A stretch of DNA of 64,000 nucleotides from Pararhodonellum marinum (lineage in GTDB: Bacteria; Bacteroidota; Bacteroidia; Cytophagales; Cyclobacteriaceae), in the NCBI RefSeq assembly GCF_015354735.1, contig NZ_JACEFJ010000018.1:1-64000 (forward strand), read 5' to 3'. Below the pieces are notes generated by a model. The model saw only the letters and a program-made list of their open reading frames with translations. It was not told the origin of the DNA and did not search any database. Below, piece after piece: positions 52,886 through 60,446 of this stretch. The translations under genes were made by a program, and so were the position numbers. How positions within the stretch are numbered: position 1 is the first letter of the stretch; the number at the start of each line of letters is the position of its first letter.

Positions 52886-53752
52886 CTATTTGATCGGCAC
52901 ACAAAAATCCGTCACATATTGATCGGGCTTATAAAAAGGAGGGGATTTCACATACCATTCCAAAGCCGGCTGATCGCTCAGTTCCCATTTTTTTTCAAAA
53001 AGACAAACATTGTAGATGTAATCGTAGACCTTATAAAAGTTGTCATAGGGTCCCTGATAGCGGAAAACCGCATATTTACCGCCCTTTATTGTCTTGAAGC
53101 TTATTTCTCCTTTGGGTTTAATCGCTTTGGTCAGTTGCACACAGGCATCAAAACGGATTTTATCCTCCTCTGTCAAATCTGGATTGTCATGTACAATGCC
53201 TAAGGTACTGGGTTTGAATTTTAAAACCAGATGAGTGGCAGCCCAAAGCATCAGACGCTGGAAAGTTTTGCCCACCTTTTCATAACTTCCAGTATGTCTT
53301 AAATATGCTAGGTGCAAATCAGGAATCAGCTTAATTTTTGGTTCTTCCAGATGAAGTTTGGATAAGCTGTTTTTAGCGTTTTGGTGAATAGTTTGTTTTT
53401 TCAGGGTGATTTGATGGATAGAGGATTTGTATTCCTGCGGTGTCAAACGGAAATGTTTTTTAAATGCCCTGGTAAAGCTTTCATGGTTTTCATACCCATG
53501 CTGAAAGGCGATCTGCCCGATGTCCTCCTTGTTGTGCTTGAGATGTAGAGCAGCTCTTTCCAGTTTGAGCCTTGAGACATGTTCCTTGACCGTTTCACCT
53601 GTCAGCGCTTTAAAAATACGGTGAAAATGAAATTCGGATATATGGGCCTCCTTGGCGATTTCCTTAAGTAGAATTTTTTTATCCAGGTTGCTTTCAATAT
53701 AGTTAATGGATTTAATAAGGCTTTGTTGGTAGATGGGGTTATCTGCTAGCAT
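52886..53752 (-). CDS. AraC-family regulator with GyrI-like domain
   Basis: 288 residues: N-terminal AraC HTH pair at about 10-110 (IAKEAHISEFHFHRIFKALTGETVKEHV; IAFQHGYENHESFTRAFKKHFRLTPQEY) and a C-terminal GyrI-like small-molecule domain (about 130-288) beginning DLHLAYLRHTGSYEKVG. The SoxS/Rob-GyrI layout is typical for multidrug or toxic small-molecule sensing. Confidence 0.93.
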   Translation of the reverse strand: MLADNPIYQQSLIKSINYIESNLDKKILLKEIAKEAHISEFHFHRIFKALTGETVKEHVSRLKLERAALHLKHNKEDIGQIAFQHGYENHESFTRAFKKHFRLTPQEYKSSIHQITLKKQTIHQNAKNSLSKLHLEEPKIKLIPDLHLAYLRHTGSYEKVGKTFQRLMLWAATHLVLKFKPSTLGIVHDNPDLTEEDKIRFDACVQLTKAIKPKGEISFKTIKGGKYAVFRYQGPYDNFYKVYDYIYNVCLFEKKWELSDQPALEWYVKSPPFYKPDQYVTDFCVPIK

Positions 53753-53771
53753 AAGTCAGTATACTTTTTAT

Positions 53772-53804
53772 CAAAATTAATGGTCTGATGGAGCAAAGTC
53801 CAAA
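53772..53804 (-). promoter_or_regulatory. Promoter of the AraC-GyrI gene
   Basis: On the minus strand TAATTTTG (53779-53772) matches TAnnTTTG, and a TTTG (53804-53801) sits 21 bases upstream of it, within the usual Bacteroidota -33/-7 spacing. It lies 20 bases before the start codon. Confidence 0.45.
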
Positions 53805-54195
53805 TTTGAAAAAGACTTTTGGAGTAATCGATTTGAAATAAACAGAGTGAGAAGTTTTTGAAAAAAAGCAAGCCAACTCTGATATTATTCCCATGTAAAT
53901 AGCAAAGGTATAAGATAAATAGGAGGGTTGGATCTGGTTTATGTTTGGTTAGAAATATAGTTTACCGAACTAAGTGATGCATTCAGTAAAAGTCTTTAGC
54001 ATCTGAAAGCAAAATGGACGAACTTTATAGATGCTTAAAAGGCAAGACCAATCAAACTGAGGGAATAAAAGGATAGGGGTGATTGATATAAAAGATGAGG
54101 CAGATTTGAAACAATAATTTGGATTGCCTTCTATGTTTTCCAAGTGATGAATGATCTTTACTTTCTGCTTGCTTTCACTTAAACTAGGACCCAAA
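53805..54195. other. Intergenic region before the ion channel
   Basis: About 390 bases between divergent genes. No convincing gene or hairpin; the promoter of the channel must lie here. A leftward open frame at 53970-54326 overlaps the channel start and has no protein character. Confidence 0.4.
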
Positions 54196-55206
54196 ATGGA
54201 AACTATTGGATTGATCTTGATCTTGGCCGGAACTTTAATTTTGTTGATTTTAGCCATTGATGTTTTTTTGACTGTCATCCATATCGGTGGAGGAGGTATC
54301 ATATCCAAGCCATTTACCCACTTCATCTGGTGGATTTTTAGTTTGTTTTCAGGTCACAATCCTACATCCCCTCTACTTAGGTATGCAGGAGGCGTCATAT
54401 TGGTGATGCTTTTCTTCTTTTGGCTGTTCATTATTTGGCTGGGGTTTAGTCTTGTTTTTCTAGGTGATCCAGACTCCGTGATTGATACCATAACGGAAGT
54501 GAGTTCTAATGAGGTTGGAAAAATTTATTTCGTGGGATATACCCTGACTTCTCTTGGGAACGGGGATTTGAAAGCCGCCACAGATGCTTGGAAAATTGTA
54601 ACCAACATCATGGGAATGGGGAGTATGTTTTTTGTTGGACTTGCTATATCCTATCTTTTACCTGTTTTACAGGCAGCTGTTTCTGAAAGGACACTTTCGA
54701 CTTACATCTATCAATTAGGAAACACACCGGAAGAAATAATTCTGAATGGTTGGAATGGTAAAAATTTCAACTCCTTACATCAGAGGTTCAGTACTTTAGA
54801 GACAATGATTTTGAAATCAAGTGAACTACTTTTGGCTTACCCTATACTCCAATATTTTCATGCGGTAAAGCGGGAATATTCAACTCCATTGAATATAGCC
54901 AAGTTGGATGAGGCATTGACTATATGGGAGATTTATGAAATTGAGCCAAACGATGATAGTTTCTATTGGCAGGGATTGAGAAAGGCAATGGACAATTATT
55001 TGCTAAAACTGGAAAGGGGTTATATCGTTCCGTCAAATGATCCACCACCTTTTGAATATGAAAAAATAAGGGAATATTGGGATCAATCGGATTTTTCTGA
55101 CAAAACGATTAATGAAAAACTGGAGGATTTGAAGGAAAGAAGGTGTTTGCTTTTTGGGTTTATCAAAAAAGACTTATGGCAATGGGAGGACATAAAAAAG
55201 GCTTAG
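54196..55206 (+). CDS. Two-helix potassium-channel-like (Ion_trans_2) protein
   Basis: 336 residues from ATG 54196 (METIGL). Helices at about 4-24 and 55-85 precede the pore helix and filter near residues 124-138 (GYTLTSLGNGDLKA), then an inner helix to about 160 and a long soluble C-terminal domain. TLTSLGNGD is in the position of the canonical TVGYGD filter but deviates, as in other Bacteroidota members, so ion selectivity is uncertain. Divergent from the AraC-GyrI gene and not overlapping others. Confidence 0.8.
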   Translation: METIGLILILAGTLILLILAIDVFLTVIHIGGGGIISKPFTHFIWWIFSLFSGHNPTSPLLRYAGGVILVMLFFFWLFIIWLGFSLVFLGDPDSVIDTITEVSSNEVGKIYFVGYTLTSLGNGDLKAATDAWKIVTNIMGMGSMFFVGLAISYLLPVLQAAVSERTLSTYIYQLGNTPEEIILNGWNGKNFNSLHQRFSTLETMILKSSELLLAYPILQYFHAVKREYSTPLNIAKLDEALTIWEIYEIEPNDDSFYWQGLRKAMDNYLLKLERGYIVPSNDPPPFEYEKIREYWDQSDFSDKTINEKLEDLKERRCLLFGFIKKDLWQWEDIKKA

Positions 55207-55693
55207 CATACACCCAATTTTTACAAATCGTTGGTGATCAGTTTAAAACCGGATTTTGACTTTACAGGATCTCCATTTTGTAACTTATCATTCTAAAAAA
55301 TTATTCTCGATCCATGTCTCCATATCTGAAAATGGCTCAATCCCACTAGGGTAGATTTTTTAATCGGGGGTAGTTATTTTTTTGGTCAAGGAAAGTATTT
55401 GGTATCCAAATTAAAATCGGGGTAATTATAGGCGCTAATGTGGTAGTTTCGAGAGTATTGTGATGGATATAGCACTTTATACCTTGACATTGGCTTGGTT
55501 TCATAAACCCAATTTTCATTAGTATAACAACATTCAAAATTAATATTAGTCAATTAGAAGATAAAATACTGTATAATAATTATGCTAATAATAGTTATTG
55601 TCAAAGTTATTAAGGATATTTGTTTAAACCTAATTTAACAAATTTAGGTACCTGATGAAAATTAACTATTTAATATTTTAAACCAACATTATT
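55207..55693. other. Intergenic region, AT-rich, no gene seen
   Basis: This 487-base gap ahead of the small-protein gene contains no recognisable reading frame. Very AT-rich runs near 55550-55680 probably hold the promoter of the 55694 gene; CCTAATTTAACAAATTTAGG (55628-55647) is only an approximate palindrome. Confidence 0.4.
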
Positions 55694-55921
55694 ATGAATG
55701 ACCACAAAAAAGAAGGCAAAGTAGCAAAGACCATTGAGAGTCAAACTGCAGCAATACCCTCAGACGTTTATTTATGGACGGCAATTGCCTCCATGGGGGT
55801 ATCCTTGACATTAAAATTGTTTAAGAGTAACAGCACTGCCTTGTTTGTAGGTCAGTGGGCAGCACCCTTTCTGTTGATGGGAGTTTACAACAAGATTGTA
55901 AAAACACAAGGCTCGGAATAA
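55694..55921 (+). CDS. Small membrane protein, unknown
   Basis: 75 residues, charged N-terminus, two hydrophobic segments at about 25-40 and 48-65 (YLWTAIASMGVSLTLKLF; LFVGQWAAPFLLMGVYNKIV). It resembles the small two-helix proteins of stress-responsive clusters in Bacteroidota; family not recognised. A long AT-rich leader precedes it and a glycosyltransferase cluster follows. Confidence 0.65.
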   Translation: MNDHKKEGKVAKTIESQTAAIPSDVYLWTAIASMGVSLTLKLFKSNSTALFVGQWAAPFLLMGVYNKIVKTQGSE

Positions 55922-56105
55922 TCTTTGATTATATCTATTCCTTAATTGTACAGCCGAGGTACCTGATCCGAGCGACATTTAGTAAATGAATGAGCAGAGT
56001 CATACCCTTGGCTGTATGTATTTTCAGGTAGTCAAGGTCCATCCTATTTTTTAAAAAATCCCTTAAATAGATTTTCCATTTTTCCCTACAAAAAGGAGTG
56101 AGCTT

Positions 56106-56130
56106 TTAACTGATGTTACGTCACAGTTAA
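56106..56130. promoter_or_regulatory. Inverted repeat upstream of the 56180 gene
   Basis: TTAACTG and CAGTTAA form 7-bp arms, continued by TG/CA after a bulged A, around TTACGT. It could be an operator or leader hairpin 50 bases before the ATG. Confidence 0.35.
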
Positions 56131-56179
56131 GATCCATAAGCGGGTAGTTTAAAATGAAGTCTAATCAATTCAGAAAATC

Positions 56180-56407
56180 ATGAAATCAAAATACAATTCC
56201 CAGGATTCAAAGAGCCTTAAGGGTGATCGCAAAAAAAAGGAGAGACAGAAAAGCAACGATAAACCCAGCGAAGAATTTATTTCCCCAGATCCCAATTCAG
56301 TACCTGATAAGGACACAGGAATCGATAATATGGATAAAATGGGCATCAGTAAAAAAGCCAAAAACCAGCCCAGTGATGAAAGAGATTCGTCAAAAGGGAC
56401 AAAGTGA
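56180..56407 (+). CDS. Small hydrophilic, disordered-looking protein
   Basis: 75 residues, about a third Lys, Asp, Glu or Ser, without hydrophobic core. SDKPSEEFISPDPNS-like text suggests an intrinsically disordered stress protein. No family recognised. Its place next to the 55694 gene and a PNPOx/flavodoxin pair implies a stress-induced cluster. A gene-free gap of 322 bases follows. Confidence 0.5.
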   Translation: MKSKYNSQDSKSLKGDRKKKERQKSNDKPSEEFISPDPNSVPDKDTGIDNMDKMGISKKAKNQPSDERDSSKGTK

Positions 56408-56729
56408 TTGCCATAATTAGGCTCAATGGCTTATCCGCTGGCTAAAATCCTTTTGGAAAGATTATCATGCGCCCAATGGTAACAATTTGTCTCATGTTGA
56501 TATTATATCAAACTCAATAAATGAAAATTTGATCAGGTAATTATTTTATTTGTAAATATTATCATACCTATTAGTGAAAAAAAGTAATTGATTTGTATAA
56601 AATTAACATTACTTTATATAACTTTATTTGAATTCCCATCATTTAATTTGCATCAGGTGGCAGGTATTCCTTTAGGGTTTATTCATTTAAAACAACAGCA
56701 CTTACAACTGACAACCCTTAAAAATCAAG
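56408..56729. other. Intergenic region before the glycosyltransferase
   Basis: AT-rich 322-base gap. Nothing coding is visible; the promoter of the glycosyltransferase should be at the right edge (ACTTTATATAAC near 56610), but no exact consensus is found. Confidence 0.35.
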
Positions 56730-57890
56730 ATGCAACCGACAGAAACAAAACCATTAAATAATTTGGATATCATTGTCAATTCAAAAGTTGGGACTTTGGA
56801 TTCCCAAACAACGTCAGATGACATCAGGCATGACTATGATATGATAGTTTTTTGTCATTTGCGGTGGGATTTTGTATACCAGCGACCACAGCACCTCATC
56901 AGCAGATTTGCCGGTTATTTAAAAATTTTATTTGTCGAAGAACCACTGCCTAGATCAGAACCGGATAGTTCAATACGAATTATTAGCAGCAACCTCCATG
57001 TATTGCAGCCGAATATTGCTGACATCCAAGACCTACCTCAGGTTCTCTTCGGTTTCATAAATATCAATGCCAATCCTATTGGTTGGTTCTATTCTCCTTC
57101 ATTCCATGGGGTGTTGGAAAAAATATCTTTTTCAACCATTGTTTACGACTGTATGGATGAATTGTCACTTTTTAAAGGGGCTTCCAGCGATTTAATAAGC
57201 CAAGAGCGGATTTTGCTGAATGAAGCCAAGATTGTATTTACTGGAGGAAAATCACTTTTTGAATCAAAATTTTCATTGCACAGTAATATCCATTGCTTTC
57301 CCAGTTCTGTGGACATAGAACATTTTTCCATGGCAAAGAACGGCATTTCGATTCCTGAGGAGCTTGATGATATACCTTCACCAATCATTGGGTATTTTGG
57401 CGTTTTGGACGAGCGAATTGACTTGAAATTGATAGAACAGACGGCAAGTAAACTTCCTGATTGTTCTTTTATATTTATAGGTCCCGTGGTTAAAATCCAA
57501 GAGGAAGAACTGCCCCGGTTGCCAAACATTCATTACCTGGGTATAAGGCCTTACGCCTTGCTTCCCTATTTTTTGAAGGCATTTGATATCGCGATGATGC
57601 CCTTTGAACTTAACGAGTCTACCAAATATATCAGTCCTACGAAAACATTGGAATATATGGCAGCTGGTAAGCCCATTATATCAACCAAAATCAGAGATGT
57701 GGTTAGGGATTATACCAGTTGTATCAGGCTTATCGACAATTCTGAAGATTTTGCGGAGGAGATCAGGAAAATTTTAGACAAAGATATTATTCCAAAAGTA
57801 CACCTGTATGAATCCATACTTAAAAAAACCTCATGGGATTTCACGGTAAATCAAATGAAAAAAATCATCAATGAATCCATAAAAAAATGA
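56730..57890 (+). CDS. GT4-like glycosyltransferase
   Basis: 386 residues: the opening MIVFCHLRWDFVYQRPQHLISRFA near residues 33-57 is characteristic of the TuaH/polysaccharide-pyruvyl-like GT1/4 group that begins VFSHLRWDFVYQRPQHL. SPTKTLEYMAAGKPIISTKI near 305-323 is the donor E-x7-E-like region. No signal peptide. It is followed by 73 bases and then the PNPOx gene. Acceptor unknown. Confidence 0.85.
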   Translation: MQPTETKPLNNLDIIVNSKVGTLDSQTTSDDIRHDYDMIVFCHLRWDFVYQRPQHLISRFAGYLKILFVEEPLPRSEPDSSIRIISSNLHVLQPNIADIQDLPQVLFGFININANPIGWFYSPSFHGVLEKISFSTIVYDCMDELSLFKGASSDLISQERILLNEAKIVFTGGKSLFESKFSLHSNIHCFPSSVDIEHFSMAKNGISIPEELDDIPSPIIGYFGVLDERIDLKLIEQTASKLPDCSFIFIGPVVKIQEEELPRLPNIHYLGIRPYALLPYFLKAFDIAMMPFELNESTKYISPTKTLEYMAAGKPIISTKIRDVVRDYTSCIRLIDNSEDFAEEIRKILDKDIIPKVHLYESILKKTSWDFTVNQMKKIINESIKK

Positions 57891-57963
57891 AATTTCATAT
57901 AAGCCGCTAACTGGGGGAACAAGCAAATTTAACGATTTTACAAACGACTTAAACCATACAATC

Positions 57964-58473
57964 ATGAGTAATATAGAAAACCTAAAAGACAAAGAAGCGA
58001 TAGAAAAATTGGCCAAACTAGCAGATGAAATAGATATCTGTATGTTCTGCACCAACCTTGGGAGAGAAAATGGAGCAACGAGCAGACCCATGAGTACCCA
58101 AAAAGTTGATGACCAGGGCAATATCTTTTTTTTCAGTGATATCAGAAATGATATATATAAAGAAGTTGACTTAAGCAACAAGGTTCAACTTATGTATTCA
58201 CATCCCGGTAAAGACAGTTTCCTTATCTTAAACGGTGAGGCTGATACTTACCGTGACAAATTATTGATTAAGGAACTTTGGAGTCCCGAGGTTAAGGCTT
58301 GGTTTCCAGAGGGTGAGGATGATCCGAATATTTCAGTCATCAAAGTCAAACCTCTTTCGGCGTATTATTGGAAAATGAATGGGACCAAATTGGGAAAATC
58401 ACTAAAAATGCTGGCCTCGGCAGCAACAGGAAAAAATCTTGCAGAGGCAGAAGAAGGAGCATTATCATTCTGA
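57964..58473 (+). CDS. Pyridoxamine-5-phosphate-oxidase-like general stress protein
   Basis: 169 residues of the PNPOx/GS26 split-barrel family: CMFCTNLGRENGATSRPMST, then IFFFSDIRNDIYKEVDLSNKVQLMYSHPGKDSFLILNGEADTY in two blocks, and PLSAYYWKMNG near the C-terminus. Likely binds FMN or F420-like flavin. Such stress proteins protect against redox damage. Independent of the flavodoxin gene by a 280-base gap. Confidence 0.88.
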   Translation: MSNIENLKDKEAIEKLAKLADEIDICMFCTNLGRENGATSRPMSTQKVDDQGNIFFFSDIRNDIYKEVDLSNKVQLMYSHPGKDSFLILNGEADTYRDKLLIKELWSPEVKAWFPEGEDDPNISVIKVKPLSAYYWKMNGTKLGKSLKMLASAATGKNLAEAEEGALSF

Positions 58474-58751
58474 TCAAAGGGAGATATTGAATTTCCTTAC
58501 TTAAATGATTACCACAAAATTCTGGTGTTCTGCATTCAGGGGTCAATGATGCTGCTGTGGAATAAAATTCCTGAAGTCAAGAATTTGTAATGATTTCTTG
58601 GATCCTGTATGCGATTGGATGAATTTCCTGCTTCTAGTTCCAGATTCAGTTCAGACTTGAAAAATGAGTAAGATTTTCAAGTATTTTTATAACTGTTCTT
58701 AACCGAAAGTTGGCGAATTTTGAATGTTGTAAAAAGCTAAACTTTACTATT

Positions 58752-59477
58752 ATGATAGAGAAACAATTCTCTGACTTACATGCAATTTTCATCAATTGCA
58801 CGCTGGAAAAATCTCCTAGAATTAGCCACACCTCCCGGCTAATTGATGTATCCAAAGGAATAATGGAACGGGAAAGAATATCTGTAGATGAGATAAGGCT
58901 GATAGATCACGAAGTGCCTCCGGGACCTTATCCAGACATGTCAGAATATGGGTGGGACCAAGATGAATGGCCTTCACTTTTTCAGAGAGTCCTTAATGCG
59001 GATATCCTGGTATTGGCAACTCCGATTTGGCTAGGTGAAAAATCTTCGGTGGCAAAAAAACTTATAGAAAGATTGGATTCGATGAGTGATAAAACCAATG
59101 AGAAAGGCCAGTTTATTTACTACGGCAAAACCGCAGGATGTATCATTACCGGCAACGAAGATGGGGTAAAGCACAGTTCCATGGGAATCTTGTATTCATT
59201 ACAACATATCGGATACACCATCCCTCCTCAGGCAGATTGCGGATGGATAGGAGAGGTAGGTCCGGGACCAAGCTATGGTGACACGGAATACAAGGGCAAA
59301 AAAATAGATCCACCCAAAGGTTACGATTCTGATTTCACCAACAAAGCCACCACTTTTATGACCTATAATTTGATGCATTTGGCTGCCATGTTGAAGACTA
59401 GGGACGGCTATCCCAAGTATGGTAATTCAAGTAAATCCTGGAAGGAAGGGGAGCGATGGCAATTCAGAAATCCTTGA
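58752..59477 (+). CDS. Flavodoxin-family NAD(P)H-dependent oxidoreductase
   Basis: 241 residues from ATG 58752 (MIEKQF); an upstream ATG at 58710 adds 14 residues. HAIFINCTLEKSPRISHTSRL is the FMN phosphate region, ILVLATPIWLGEKSSVAKKLIERLDS the central flavodoxin signature, and CGWIGEVGPGPSYGDTEY a subgroup feature. Probably reduces quinones or nitro compounds. Alone, with AT-rich gaps on both sides. Confidence 0.85.
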   Translation: MIEKQFSDLHAIFINCTLEKSPRISHTSRLIDVSKGIMERERISVDEIRLIDHEVPPGPYPDMSEYGWDQDEWPSLFQRVLNADILVLATPIWLGEKSSVAKKLIERLDSMSDKTNEKGQFIYYGKTAGCIITGNEDGVKHSSMGILYSLQHIGYTIPPQADCGWIGEVGPGPSYGDTEYKGKKIDPPKGYDSDFTNKATTFMTYNLMHLAAMLKTRDGYPKYGNSSKSWKEGERWQFRNP

Positions 59478-59987
59478 AAATGGAATCAGATTTATGAATA
59501 ATAATATACTTGACATTCTCAATTCGATGACTCAAAGCCAAAAAATCACAAAAAAACATCGATTCTGAATAGTACATGGCCATTGATCTAATTTAATCAC
59601 TTTGGCTTGGGATAGTTCAGATAGCACAAAAGCCCTCAAATAAGGATTAATTCAAATGTTTTTCATATGCGTTAGAAACCAAAATATTTATGTAAATTTA
59701 AAAAATTGATGCTTAAAGATGTTTCATTTTAGCTTCTTAGTTTGATTTTTTTATATATTAGTACCGGAGGTCGTAAGCAGAATTTTTTGAGCCAGGAATA
59801 TACCAAAAGACCATATTTATGAAAGCTGACTGTATGGAAAAAAAATTAGAACCATTTAATATCTAATGAAAAAGGGTAGTCTTATTGACAAGTAAATTGT
59901 TAACTTCTATGAAGTATGCTTACACTTTTGATATGACTACGCTACCTTAACACTTATTCAAATCCCAGCAAATATTTCCATTACACG
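59478..59987. other. Intergenic region before the receiver/kinase genes
   Basis: 510 bases, AT-rich, without recognised gene. TACACTTTTG near 59928 is close to, but not, the TAnnTTTG consensus. The promoter of the receiver-kinase operon must lie at its right edge. Confidence 0.4.
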
Positions 59988-60437
59988 ATGAATGCTACCC
60001 AGTTAACTTTACTTCTAGCTGATGATGATCAGGATGATTGTCTCTTTTTTCAAGAGGCATTGGAAGAAATAAAAATCAATGCAAAATTGACAGTTGTTAA
60101 TGACGGTAAACAATTGATGGATTTACTTAAAAGTCCTCAGTTTGTTTTACCTAATGCGCTTTTCCTTGACATGAACATGCCCCGCAAAAGCGGCATTGAC
60201 TGCTTGAAGGAGATTAGAAAAGATCGAACGTTTAATTCAATTCCTGTTATTATGTATTCTACTTCTTTTGACCAAGAAGTTGTAAATCAATTGTTTGAAC
60301 AAGGCGCAACATTTTACATCCAAAAACCTGCAGAATTTTCGTCACTTAAAAAGGTAATATCCAAATCAATCGATCTGATTTCAGTTTTCGTGACTCCGCA
60401 AACTCCCTTAGATAAGTTTGTAATAACCTCTAATTGA
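59988..60437 (+). CDS. Single-domain response regulator (receiver)
   Basis: 149 residues with no output domain: acidic pair at 12-14 (ADDDQDD), phospho-acceptor Asp61 (LFLDMNMPRKSG), switch Thr/Ser and Lys in YIQKP. Nine bases before the multi-PAS kinase start, so cotranscribed and likely its phosphorelay partner. It resembles the 63416 receiver. Confidence 0.92.
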   Translation: MNATQLTLLLADDDQDDCLFFQEALEEIKINAKLTVVNDGKQLMDLLKSPQFVLPNALFLDMNMPRKSGIDCLKEIRKDRTFNSIPVIMYSTSFDQEVVNQLFEQGATFYIQKPAEFSSLKKVISKSIDLISVFVTPQTPLDKFVITSN

Positions 60438-60446
60438 CATGGTCGT

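Noticed and set aside
53970-54326. 118-codon leftward frame before the ion channel
   Set aside because: No family features, and it is antisense to the strongly supported channel start.
55207-55693. Possible small RNA in the AT-rich gap
   Set aside because: No stable hairpin followed by a T run is visible and no conserved motif is recognised.
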